Of a DNA stretch of 64,000 nucleotides, positions 26,170 to 34,590 are shown piece by piece (positions within the stretch are counted from its first letter, which is position 1; every line of letters starts with the position of its first letter). Both the position numbers and the translations under genes were made by a program. Location of the stretch: positions 5,236 to 69,235 of the forward strand of contig CAYYJM010000002.1 in assembly GCA_964471755.1 (NCBI GenBank). Reading direction: 5' to 3'. This DNA comes from CAYYJM01 sp964471755. Lineage in GTDB: Bacteria > Planctomycetota > Planctomycetia > Gemmatales > Gemmataceae. The notes beneath the pieces are model-generated. The model had not been told where the DNA came from. It ran no database searches and saw only the letters and a program-made list of their open reading frames with translations.

Positions 26170-26341
26170 CGGGTGTGGGAAAACTTCCGGGAGGGGAAGT
26201 CCGCCCCAGCATTTATGCCGGGGCTCTGCCAGGAAGCCTGGTAAACCAGGCTCGCCGAGATAGCCCGGTTCACCGGGCTTACCTTCCCAGGCCCGGCATT
26301 TATGCCGGGCCGGCCACCTCCCGGAAGTTTTGCTACACCCG
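26170..26341. mobile_element. 172-bp MITE-like element with 25-bp terminal inverted repeats and four internal hairpins
   Basis: Ends 26170-26194 and 26317-26341 are inverted repeats matching at 23 of 25 positions (outer end CGGGTGTG). The sequence CTACAA flanks both sides (26164-26169 and 26342-26347), which looks like a 6-bp target duplication. Between the ends lie four short hairpins in a row: one around GCATTTATGC, AGCCTGG-TAAA-CCAGGCT, AGCCCGGT-TC-ACCGGGCT and GCCCGGCAT-TT-ATGCCGGGC. No ORF of its own. It sits between hpt and the tricorn-type gene, 137 bp before the latter's ATG. The remaining intergenic sequence shows nothing clear. Confidence 0.8.
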
Positions 26342-26478
26342 CTACAATCGCCACGAATGTAACAGCATTCGCTTCGGGCGAGACCTTCCCCTTTGCAAGG
26401 CCATCGTCCAGGCGATACCCTGGTAGGAATGCGGTGACGCTTCCGAGAGTGACACGCCATCCTGCCAGGATTCGCACC

Positions 26479-29400
26479 ATGAGCTTCCGGGTTCCGTTCC
26501 TCCTGTCCGCGCTCCTCGGCGGAGTGCTGGCCGTCCCTGCGTCCGCTCAGGATCTTTCCCACGACCCCATCCGCATGGCGCGGACGCCGGACATCTCGCC
26601 GGACGGCAAGCTGATCGCCTTCAGCTATCTCGGCGACATCTGGACCGTCGAGGCCATCGGCGGCATCGCCCGGCCGGTGACCATCCATCGGGCGCACGAC
26701 ATCAACCCGGTCTTCAGTCCCGACGGCAAGTTCATCGCCTACAGCAGCAACCGCCACGGCAACTACGACGTCTACGTCATCCCGGTCGGCAGCGGCAAGC
26801 CCCGTCGGCTGACGTTCGACTCGGCCACCGACCTGGTCTGTGGCTGGTCGCCCGATGGCAAGAACGTCCTGTTCGCCTCGAACCGGGCGCTGCATTATCC
26901 CCCCAGCCCGGAGCTGTACACCATCCCGAGCGCCGGCGGTCGGGAACGACGCCTGACCGTCGCGGAGGGCAAGGACGGCGAATACTCGCCGACCGGTGAT
27001 CGCCTCGCCTACGTTCGTGGCCCCGGCTCCTGGTATCGCAAGGGCTATCGCGGCTCGGCCAACGATGAAATCTGGATCAGCAACGCGGACGGGTCGAACA
27101 ATCGCCGACTGACTCACTTCGCCGGTCAGGACGCCTCGCCGATGTGGAGCGCCGACGGCCAGAGTCTCTTCTACGTCAGCGAAGAGTTAGGCGGCGTCGC
27201 CAACATCGTTCGGCTGCCGGTCAGCGCAGCTGGCGACGAGAACGCCAACATCCGGCCCGTTCCGGTGACCAAACACACCGGCGAGGCCGTCCGCAAGGCA
27301 CGCCTGTCCCGCGATGGTCAGTGGATCGTCTACGAGTGCGGCCCCGATCTCTGGCTGACCAGCACGAAGGCCGGCGCGTCGCCCCGCAAGCTCGCCATCG
27401 AGGTCCACATCGATGACAAGACCAACACCGAACGGCTGGAAACCTACACCTCCGGGGTGCGTGAATTCGCGATGTCGCCCGACGAGCGGCACGTCATCGT
27501 CGCCATCCACGGCGAACTCTTTCTCAAGCCGTTCACGTCCGGCTCGCCGGTCCATCGGCTGACGGACACCCACGTCAACAACCACGGCGTGGCCTGGGCT
27601 CCGGATGCCCGCTCGATCCTCTTCATTTCCGATCGTGACGGCTACGACAACATCTACCGGCTCGAATCCGCCGACCCGGCCGGGGCTCGCCTCGTCGATG
27701 CGGTCAACTACACCACGACGCAGTTGACGAAGCGGAAGGAGCCGCACTTTGGCCTGAGCTTCTCGCCCGATGGCAAGAAGATCCTCTTCGTCCGCTCGGG
27801 CAAACTCTGGTCGATGGACCCGGACGGCAAGAACGCCAAACAACTGGTGAGCGAGGGCAACGTCTTCGACTACGACTGGTCGCCGGACGGCAAGTGGATC
27901 GTCTACGCCGGCCGCGATGCCTCCTTCGCCAGCGAGCTGTACATCATCCCGGCCGATGGCCCGACGGCGGAGAACCCCAGCCGCAACGTCACGCGCTACG
28001 CCACCTTCAACGGCAGCGTGATCTGGAGCCAGGACGGGACTCGCCTCGGTTTCCTCAGCACACGCAAGGGGGCGGACAAGTCGTCCCTGTTCACGCTCGA
28101 TCTGCGCAAGCCAGCCGCTCCCGGCGTGTCCGAGCGCTCCTCCGCGACTGGGCTCAAGGCGAAGGTCGAGATCGACTGGGACAACCTCGCCCTGCGAGCC
28201 GAGCAGGTCCTGCCGCTGCCGGTCGAGTACGCCGTTCTCTCGCCGGACGGCTCGAAGTTCGCCTTCCGGACCACGAACAATGGCTCCGATCTCTGGCTGG
28301 TCAACGCCAACGGCAGCCAACTGACCCGCCTGACGACGGGCAATCAGCAGCCCCAGCAGATCCGCTGGTCGCATCGCCGCGATCCCCTGGGTCGCCCGGT
28401 GGAGATCCTCTACTTCCGCGACGGCAACGGCAACGTCAAGGTCGTGCGGCCCAGTTCGGACTCGAAGTCCGAGGCCACCATCGCCACGTCGCCGCTCCTG
28501 GTCAAGTTGAACATTCAGGCGGCCGAGGAGTTCCAGGAGATGTTCGACCAGGCCTGGCGCATCCTGGCCGAGAATTTCTACGACGCCCAGTTCCACGGCA
28601 CCGACTGGGAGCAGGTCCGCGCTCGCTATCGGCCGCTCGTCCGTCACATGGCGATGAAGGAGGATCTGTTCGCTCTGCTCTACCTGATGATGGGCGAGCT
28701 GAACGCCTCGCATCTGGGCGTGAGCGGGAGCCTGGGTACGCCGGAGGAACCGACCGCCGATCTCGGCCTGATCGTCGATGAGTTCACCCTTGGCAAGGGC
28801 CTGAAGGTTCTCGACATCCTCAAGCGCGGCCCGGCCGATCAGCGCGGCATCGACCTCAAGGCCGGCGAGTATCTGATGTCGATCGACGGCACGCCGATCC
28901 GGGAGAACACCAACATTGCCGAGTTGCTCAACGGCAAGAGCGGTCAGGTGGTTGTCGTCCAGGTGGCGTCGGCCCCCTCGTCCGAGGCGAAGACCTGGCG
29001 GCGCGTCGAGATCCGGGCGGTGAGGCGCGATCCCGGTTCACGCAGTTCCGACGGTGATCTGCGCGGGCTGGTCTACGAGCGCTGGGTCGCCCAGAATGCG
29101 AGAAAGGTCGAGGAACTCTCCGGCGGCAAGCTCGGCTACATCCACATCCCGAGCATGGACGAGGACGGCCTCGATCGCTTCGTGCGGGCTCTCTACTCCG
29201 ACAACGCCGGCAAGGAGGGTATCGTTCTCGATGTGCGCTTCAACGGCGGCGGCTTCACCCATGAGCGCGTCCTGAATTACCTCGGCGGTCTGGAACACAC
29301 GTTCTTCCGCCAGCGCGACGGAGCCGAGGGGCTTGTGCTTCGGGCCAGCGATCGGAAGTGGACCCGGCCGACGGTGCTGCTCATCAACAGCCGGTCGTAC

Positions 29401-29733
29401 AGCGACGCCGAGATCTTCCCGCACGCCTACCGCTCTCTCGGCCTGGGCAAGCTGATCGGCGAGCCAACCGGCGGCCACGTCATCGGCACCGTCTCGACGC
29501 GGCTGATCGACGGCTCGCAGTTCCGAGTTCCCCGAACGGGCGTGTTCACGCCGAGAGGTGTCAACATGGAGAAGGAAGGCGTCCAGCCCGACATCCAGAT
29601 CGAGCCGCATCCCGAACAGGTGCGCCGGGGTCGCGACCCGCAGCTGGAGAAGGCGGTCGAGACGTTGACCCAGGAAGTCCAGGTGTGGAAGAAGAAGCGG
29701 AACGGAAAGATGGCCGCCAAACCGGGAAGCTGA
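26479..29733 (+). CDS. Exported tricorn-type S41 protease
   Basis: 1084 residues from the ATG at 26479. A signal peptide (VPFLLSALLGGVLAVPASAQ) directs export. About residues 30-640 are beta-propeller blades (TPDISPDGKLIAFSYLGDIW and later SFSPDGKKILFV). Next comes the helical C1-like region with MMGELNASHLGVSG, whose His matches the tricorn catalytic His, then a PDZ domain (LIVDEFTLGKGLKVLDILKRGPADQRG region) and the S41 core LLINSRSYSDAEIFPHAYR with the nucleophile Ser and oxyanion region. Tricorn homologues degrade peptides to small fragments. Length matches the archaeal enzyme. Convergent with the beta-CASP gene, 7 bp away. Confidence 0.92.
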   Translation: MSFRVPFLLSALLGGVLAVPASAQDLSHDPIRMARTPDISPDGKLIAFSYLGDIWTVEAIGGIARPVTIHRAHDINPVFSPDGKFIAYSSNRHGNYDVYVIPVGSGKPRRLTFDSATDLVCGWSPDGKNVLFASNRALHYPPSPELYTIPSAGGRERRLTVAEGKDGEYSPTGDRLAYVRGPGSWYRKGYRGSANDEIWISNADGSNNRRLTHFAGQDASPMWSADGQSLFYVSEELGGVANIVRLPVSAAGDENANIRPVPVTKHTGEAVRKARLSRDGQWIVYECGPDLWLTSTKAGASPRKLAIEVHIDDKTNTERLETYTSGVREFAMSPDERHVIVAIHGELFLKPFTSGSPVHRLTDTHVNNHGVAWAPDARSILFISDRDGYDNIYRLESADPAGARLVDAVNYTTTQLTKRKEPHFGLSFSPDGKKILFVRSGKLWSMDPDGKNAKQLVSEGNVFDYDWSPDGKWIVYAGRDASFASELYIIPADGPTAENPSRNVTRYATFNGSVIWSQDGTRLGFLSTRKGADKSSLFTLDLRKPAAPGVSERSSATGLKAKVEIDWDNLALRAEQVLPLPVEYAVLSPDGSKFAFRTTNNGSDLWLVNANGSQLTRLTTGNQQPQQIRWSHRRDPLGRPVEILYFRDGNGNVKVVRPSSDSKSEATIATSPLLVKLNIQAAEEFQEMFDQAWRILAENFYDAQFHGTDWEQVRARYRPLVRHMAMKEDLFALLYLMMGELNASHLGVSGSLGTPEEPTADLGLIVDEFTLGKGLKVLDILKRGPADQRGIDLKAGEYLMSIDGTPIRENTNIAELLNGKSGQVVVVQVASAPSSEAKTWRRVEIRAVRRDPGSRSSDGDLRGLVYERWVAQNARKVEELSGGKLGYIHIPSMDEDGLDRFVRALYSDNAGKEGIVLDVRFNGGGFTHERVLNYLGGLEHTFFRQRDGAEGLVLRASDRKWTRPTVLLINSRSYSDAEIFPHAYRSLGLGKLIGEPTGGHVIGTVSTRLIDGSQFRVPRTGVFTPRGVNMEKEGVQPDIQIEPHPEQVRRGRDPQLEKAVETLTQEVQVWKKKRNGKMAAKPGS

Positions 29734-29740
29734 CCCGGCC

Positions 29741-31144
29741 TCAGGCACGTTCCGCAACCCCGGCCAGGGTGACCGACTGTCCCCGGGCCGGGATGCCGAC
29801 GGAGTCGAAGCCGTGATTGAGCAGCGAGTCGGCCAGGGCCTGAGCGGCCTGGCGTTCGCCGTGGACGAGTTGCACCTGACGCGTGACGCCGACCAGCGGG
29901 TCGAGATGGCTCATCAGGTCGTCGTGATCGGCATGCCCCGAGAAGCCGTTCAGCTCGACCACATCGGCCCACTTGTTCCAGTTTCGACCGTGGAAGCGAA
30001 CCGTCGGCTTCCGTTCCAGCAGTTTCGCCCCGACCGACGACGGAGCCTGGTAGCTGACCAGGACGATGCTCGTTCGCGGATCGTCGAGATGGCTCTTGAG
30101 ATGACCGATGATCCGGCCGCCCTCGCACATGCCGCCGGAGGCGACGACCACGCACGAGCCCTTCTGCTGCATCAGTTCCTGGCTCTCCTCGTAGGAAGCG
30201 ACGAAGTGAACCGGCGGATCGTCCGGTGTGGTCGCGACCTGGAACGCCTCGGGATGCTGGTCGTAGATGTTGGCGATCATCATGGCCAGGGGGCTGTCCG
30301 CGAAGAGCGGCAGACGCGGCAGGCGGCCCTGGCTCATCCAGCGACGGAGGTAGAACAGCACGAGCTGCGTTCGGCCCAGGCTGAACGCGGGGATGAGAAC
30401 CTTGCCGCCGCGCTCGGCGGTGCGTTCGAGGATGGCTCCGAGCTTGGCCGCCATCTGATCCAGGGTGTCGTGTCGTCGGCCGCCGTAGGTACTCTCGCAC
30501 AGGAGCAGGTCGCACTCGGGCACGGGATCGGCATCGCGCAGGTAGGGCAGACCACGCCGGCCCAGGTCGCCGGTGAATGTGATGCGGTGGTCGCCCGATG
30601 GGTCCGAGATGGCGATGTGGATCATGGCCGAGCCGAGGAGATGGCCGGCATCGGCGAAGTGAAACTCGATCGTGTCGCCGATCGTGTGCCGAGTGCCGTA
30701 ATCGAGCGTGATGCACTGGAGGACGGTGTGCGAGACATCCTGGCGGGAGAAGCCGTTTCGCTCGATCGGCCGATCGGGCCCGGCGACGACCTGCGCGACG
30801 TGGGAGTTCTCCTCCTGGATGCGGGCGTTATCGGCGAGCATGACGGCGATCAGAGAGCGGGTGGCGGGCGTGCAGTAGATCGGCCCGTGGAATCCCTGCC
30901 GGACGAGGGCCGGGATGTTGCCGCAGTGATCGACATGGGCATGGCTCAACAGGAGGGCATCGATCGAGGCCGGATCGAAGGGAAAGACGCCTCGATCTCG
31001 GCTGCCGCCCTGGACAATACCGCAATCGAGAAGCAGACGTTTACCGCCCGCCTCGACAAGATGCATCGAGCCGGTGACCGTCTGGGCGGCCCCGTGGAAC
31101 GTGACGCGGGGTGGCTGATAAAGGGAAGGCACAGTAGGATTCAT
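29741..31144 (-). CDS. Beta-CASP metallo-beta-lactamase-fold RNA-processing nuclease
   Basis: 467 residues. Motif 2 of the metallo-beta-lactamase fold, LLLSHAHVDHCGNIP, and DAGHLLGSAM, TFTGDLGRRGLPYL and CESTYGGR are all present, followed by a beta-CASP insert and the late motifs ASGGMCEGGRIIGHL and NGFSGHADHDDL. Bacterial relatives of CPSF-73 of this length act as RNA endo/exonucleases. Cytoplasmic. No clear RBS before the ATG at 31144. Convergent with the tricorn-type gene. Confidence 0.92.
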   Translation of the reverse strand: MNPTVPSLYQPPRVTFHGAAQTVTGSMHLVEAGGKRLLLDCGIVQGGSRDRGVFPFDPASIDALLLSHAHVDHCGNIPALVRQGFHGPIYCTPATRSLIAVMLADNARIQEENSHVAQVVAGPDRPIERNGFSRQDVSHTVLQCITLDYGTRHTIGDTIEFHFADAGHLLGSAMIHIAISDPSGDHRITFTGDLGRRGLPYLRDADPVPECDLLLCESTYGGRRHDTLDQMAAKLGAILERTAERGGKVLIPAFSLGRTQLVLFYLRRWMSQGRLPRLPLFADSPLAMMIANIYDQHPEAFQVATTPDDPPVHFVASYEESQELMQQKGSCVVVASGGMCEGGRIIGHLKSHLDDPRTSIVLVSYQAPSSVGAKLLERKPTVRFHGRNWNKWADVVELNGFSGHADHDDLMSHLDPLVGVTRQVQLVHGERQAAQALADSLLNHGFDSVGIPARGQSVTLAGVAERA

Positions 31145-31272
31145 GCTGTTATTCTAGGCCGAGGTGGCAAGGTCTACCGCTGGATTGTACCGGATAATCC
31201 GGCCTTCGAGCCAGAGGAGGCGTCGGCCGGACAATTCGCGGAGGGCGAAGTGGGCCTTTCAGCCATTGCCCC

Positions 31273-32265
31273 TCAGGGGTGGCCATTCCCCGGAGTGAGC
31301 AAGGAGCGGAGGTCATCGGCGCTGCCCGTCTTGGCGACCTGGAGTGCCCGTTCCAGTACGCCCAGCGGCGCATGATTGAGCAGGACCAGCAGTTCCGGAT
31401 CGGCCTGGCCGAATCGTATTTCGAGAATCGCCTGGATGCCTTCACGCAGACCTTTCTCATTTCCTTCGACTCGACCTTCGACTCGACCTTCGACTCGACC
31501 TTCGACTCGACCTTCGACTCGACCTTCCTGTCGGGCCAGTCGCTCGAAACTGGATACCTTCTCCACGGTCGGTCCCTCCTGTTCTTCAAGAATGGTCCGA
31601 CGCACTTCGATTTCGAGTGCCTCGGGTAAATCCAGTATACCCTCGACGATTGGCAATAGGCGACGCCGATCGTCGTGATCGAGTCCACGCTCGTAGATCC
31701 GCCGCACGATTCGTAATCGCCAGTGCATCCGCGTGGTCGATCCCTGGCGCGTCTCGATCGCCTTCAGGTGTGCGAGCACCACCAGGGCGACGATGTTCTC
31801 CTCGGCCAGCATTGCATCATCCCGGCCACGCCAGCGCAGCAACTTGATCACCCGATAGATCAGTTCGTCCCGGCAACCCCAGCGCTCGAATCGATACGGG
31901 CCCGGATCCCAGGTCACGCTGTCATCACCAAGGAGGACCACGCTGACGATCGGATGACCATACTTGTCACAGGCCCGCCGATTGTAGTTCTTCACACGCT
32001 CGGGCAGGTTGTCGTCCCGCTGGTTCTGGCCTTCGAGATGCAGATAACCCGGATCGTCCGTTCCGCAACGGTGTAGACGCAGGAGTTTGTCGCAGACCAC
32101 CTTGCCGGAGTTGGCCTGCGGCACCGACGTCCGAAATTCCTGCTCCAGCGACTCCGGATCGGTCGTCCAGTCGATGTCATCGTGGATGTCCGGACAGAAG
32201 AACGCCAGGAACGGCCGGAGAAAATAATCGAGCGTATCCTTCCATGCCCCGTCGAAGTCGCTCAT
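31273..32265 (-). CDS. Rpn/YhgA-type recombination-promoting nuclease-like protein
   Basis: 330 residues. The N-terminal half (DTLDYFLRPFLAFFCPDIHD, then YLHLEGQNQRDDNLPERVKN) follows the Rpn pattern in which an E-x-Q motif completes a PD-(D/E)XK-like site; these proteins nick DNA and promote recombination in E. coli. Residues 248-267 or so contain an R-V-E-G repeat encoded by a 12-bp tandem array (31463-31522), followed by a helical C-terminus (AILEIRFGQADPELL) common to the family. Its ATG overlaps the rluA-like stop by 4 bp (ATGA), so translation is coupled. The missing strict PD Asp is not resolved by eye. Confidence 0.72.
   Translation of the reverse strand: MSDFDGAWKDTLDYFLRPFLAFFCPDIHDDIDWTTDPESLEQEFRTSVPQANSGKVVCDKLLRLHRCGTDDPGYLHLEGQNQRDDNLPERVKNYNRRACDKYGHPIVSVVLLGDDSVTWDPGPYRFERWGCRDELIYRVIKLLRWRGRDDAMLAEENIVALVVLAHLKAIETRQGSTTRMHWRLRIVRRIYERGLDHDDRRRLLPIVEGILDLPEALEIEVRRTILEEQEGPTVEKVSSFERLARQEGRVEGRVEGRVEGRVEGRVEGNEKGLREGIQAILEIRFGQADPELLVLLNHAPLGVLERALQVAKTGSADDLRSLLTPGNGHP
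31463..31522. repeat. 12-bp tandem repeat, five perfect copies, inside the Rpn-like gene
   Basis: The unit CCTTCGACTCGA occurs five times without change, followed by a degenerate sixth copy. On the coding (minus) strand it encodes R-V-E-G units. As 12 is a multiple of three, copy-number change lengthens or shortens the linker without shifting frame. Confidence 0.95.
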
Positions 32266-33242
32266 GGCTTCCCTTCACGGAGTCGCGTCAGCACCGCGGC
32301 GAAGTCGCGCGGTGGAGGGGCGGTCCAGTGCAGTCGTTCACCCGTGGTCGGATGATCGACAGCCAGCGTCTGCGCGTGCAGCAGGATACGTGGAGCCCGG
32401 CTGTCATCCGGATGCGGTCGGCCATGCAGAGGCCGATCGTAGATCCGCTCGCCGCATAGCGGTATGCCGGCCTCGCCGAGATGGATGCGCACCTGATGCG
32501 TTCGGCCCGTCTCCAGTCGGCATTCCACCAGCGAGTACGCGCCCAGATCCTCGATCAGTCGGACGTGCGTCACCGCGTGCTGTCCTTCGCCCTCCGGGCT
32601 GCTGCCACGTCGGCCGTCGCCGCGATCGGCGAGCAGCCACGACTCGATCCGGCCGTCCCTGGCCCGGCCGCGTACCAGGGCGACATAGACACGCTCGATC
32701 GAATGGGCGCGGAACTGTCGGCCGAGATGCTGCTCGGCCGGGATGTTCCGGGCGAAGACGACCAGACCGCTCGTCTCCTTGTCCAGGCGATGAACCGCCC
32801 GCACCACCGGGGCTCGACCTGGATCGACCTCGCGCAGCAGGGTCGGCAGCAGATCGGCCAGTGTCGTCGGCAGATACTTGCGCGCCCGGGAACCGAAGGC
32901 GCGGGCCTCCTCCTCGTGCCGCATCGTGGTCAATCCCGGCGGCTTGTCCACCACCACCAGGTCGGCGTCATGGTAGCGCACGAGGGAGCGCGACAGCGTC
33001 GGCGGAGGGGCCGATGTGGTCGCCTTCCGGGAGGTCGCGGTCTGGTCCAGCAGGCGAACTTCGACGCGCTGGCCGGCCCGGGTGCGCTGCTGGCGATGGG
33101 CCGGGACACCGTTGACGGTGATGCGGCGAGCCTCCAGTAGCGGCTGCAATTCCTGAGGCGCCAGTTGCAGACGACGAGCCAGCCAGACGACCAGCGACTG
33201 GCCCGCTTCTGCGTCGGCGACAACAAAGGTGCGATGACTCAT
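32262..33242 (-). CDS. RluA-family pseudouridine synthase
   Basis: 326 residues. An N-terminal S4 domain (LQPLLEARRITVNGVPAHRQ) precedes the RluA core: VVVDKPPGLTT, then the catalytic VVRAVHRLDKETSGLVVFA with the active Asp in HRLDKETSG, and ECRLETGRTHQVRIHL. RluA enzymes convert uridines to pseudouridine in rRNA or tRNA; the exact site cannot be told. Nine bases separate it from the upstream gene (33252-34004), and its stop overlaps the Rpn-like start, making a three-gene minus-strand unit. Confidence 0.93.
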   Translation of the reverse strand: MSHRTFVVADAEAGQSLVVWLARRLQLAPQELQPLLEARRITVNGVPAHRQQRTRAGQRVEVRLLDQTATSRKATTSAPPPTLSRSLVRYHDADLVVVDKPPGLTTMRHEEEARAFGSRARKYLPTTLADLLPTLLREVDPGRAPVVRAVHRLDKETSGLVVFARNIPAEQHLGRQFRAHSIERVYVALVRGRARDGRIESWLLADRGDGRRGSSPEGEGQHAVTHVRLIEDLGAYSLVECRLETGRTHQVRIHLGEAGIPLCGERIYDRPLHGRPHPDDSRAPRILLHAQTLAVDHPTTGERLHWTAPPPRDFAAVLTRLREGKP

Positions 33243-33251
33243 GAGCGAGCG

Positions 33252-34004
33252 TCACGGCGCGAAGATCGCGTCCTCCAGTTTGTCGAAATACTTGACCTCG
33301 GTCAGTTCCGCCTGCATGACCTTCTTGCCATCACGATAGGCCGCCATCTTGACTGGCCGCTTGTAACCGCCCAACTCGCGATAATCGAGATAGACCGTCT
33401 CCTGCCGGACCTCCTTGCCGTTGCCGTCGTCGAGCATCTGCTCGGTACGGGTGAGCAGGCCGCTGGTCTTGTCAAAGTACAGTCGGAGTTCGCGTCGGCC
33501 GCGGGTGGTCACCTTGATGCCCTGGAGCGTGTGGCCATCCTCGGTTCGCTCGCCCGTGTAGTCGAGCTTGTACGTGTTCGGGGCGGTCAGTAGCGGCAAC
33601 AGGCGGATGGCGTTGTTCAGGTGCAGCGTCTCACGCATCTCGGTCAAGGCCGCCGGCGAGGCTTTGTGAGGCCGACCATCGAGCGTCACCGTCACGCGGT
33701 TCTTGTTCACGATCTGCACCAGGCGTGTCGTGCCGCGTGGCGTGGTCAGTTCGAGTACGTTCTTGAACTGATCGGGCAACTGCACCCAGGTTTCGCCGAC
33801 GAAGGGGATCTCCTGCGTCTCCAGCAGGAGCGTGCCCTTGATCTTGATCCAGTCCGCGCGGGCGCGGGCGAGTTGTTCTCGGCCGCCGTGGGCTGCCACG
33901 CCGCGTTCCAGGATGGCAGTCGCATCCGGCCCGGCCGGAGTGGGCTGCCGGGTAACGGCCGCGGGTACAATCAGGAGCGTCAAGAATAGCGAGAGCGTTC
34001 GCAT
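33252..34004 (-). CDS. Exported lipoprotein-sorting-like (LolA/DUF-type) protein
   Basis: 250 residues from the ATG at 34004, with GGAGGG just upstream. A signal peptide is present (M-R-T-L-S-L-F-L-T-L-L-I-V-P-A-A-V). The rest is beta-rich with repeated strand motifs such as TKLDYTGERTEDG-like hairpins and KTSGLLTRTEQMLDDGNGK, reminiscent of the half-barrel of LolA/LolB-like proteins annotated as outer membrane lipoprotein-sorting. A lipid-carrier role is an inference from fold resemblance only. First gene of a minus-strand unit with rluA-like and rpn-like genes. Confidence 0.65.
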   Translation of the reverse strand: MRTLSLFLTLLIVPAAVTRQPTPAGPDATAILERGVAAHGGREQLARARADWIKIKGTLLLETQEIPFVGETWVQLPDQFKNVLELTTPRGTTRLVQIVNKNRVTVTLDGRPHKASPAALTEMRETLHLNNAIRLLPLLTAPNTYKLDYTGERTEDGHTLQGIKVTTRGRRELRLYFDKTSGLLTRTEQMLDDGNGKEVRQETVYLDYRELGGYKRPVKMAAYRDGKKVMQAELTEVKYFDKLEDAIFAP

Positions 34005-34173
34005 GAATCCCTCCAAAGCCAGCCGTCGCGTCCGCATCCGTGCGAGGCACGACCAACCTCCCCGGCCGAAGCCGGCGCTTTTCATATCATGACGCGGAAC
34101 TGCTTCGGAGACAATGTCGCTCTGTCGCCCAGATGCCGGAGCAAGAGCCCACCATCGCCCCGGGGAGACAACT

Positions 34174-34578
34174 GTGGACACGTTCTATGTGGAGACGCAG
34201 CAGCGCTGCGTGCTGGTCAACATCACCGAGGCGGTGCGCCAGTCGCTGTCCCGGAGCGGCATCCGGCAAGGGATCGGTGTCGTCTTCTGCACGCACACCA
34301 CGGCCGGGCTGACGCTCAACGAGGCCTACGACCCAGACGTGGCTCACGACCTGATGCTCTGGCTGGAGCAGCACGTGCCGCAGATGGTGCCTGGCTTTCG
34401 TCACATCGAACACAACAGTGACGCCCACATCAAGGCCAGCCTGTTCGGTTCCAGCGTGACCTTGCTGGTCGAGGATGGCGACATCGTCCTGGGCCGCTGG
34501 CAGGGCATCTTCTTCTGCGAGTTCGACGGTCCCCGGCAACGAACGCTCCAGATCAAGTGGCTGGAGGAAAAAAAGTGA
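34174..34578 (+). CDS. YjbQ/UPF0047 family protein
   Basis: 134 residues from a GTG at 34174, with GGGGAGA 5 bp upstream. The UPF0047 signature is complete: VVFCTHTTAGLTLNEAYDPD, HIEHNSDAHIKASLFGSS and LGRWQGIFFCEFDGPRQR. Family members from E. coli have weak thiamine phosphate synthase activity and are often labelled secondary thiamine-phosphate synthases; the true function is uncertain. Convergent with the E2 gene (12 bp apart). Confidence 0.92.
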   Translation: MDTFYVETQQRCVLVNITEAVRQSLSRSGIRQGIGVVFCTHTTAGLTLNEAYDPDVAHDLMLWLEQHVPQMVPGFRHIEHNSDAHIKASLFGSSVTLLVEDGDIVLGRWQGIFFCEFDGPRQRTLQIKWLEEKK

Positions 34579-34590
34579 TCCTCGGCTGCC

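Noticed and set aside
27187..28713. 508-residue minus-strand open frame
   Set aside because: Opposite the propeller part of the tricorn-type protease; no domain or start signal.
29813..31375. 520-residue plus-strand open frame
   Set aside because: Opposite the beta-CASP nuclease, whose metal-binding motifs leave no doubt about the coding strand.
31463..31522. CRISPR-like array
   Set aside because: Units of 12 bp without spacers inside a coding sequence; no cas genes anywhere in the window.
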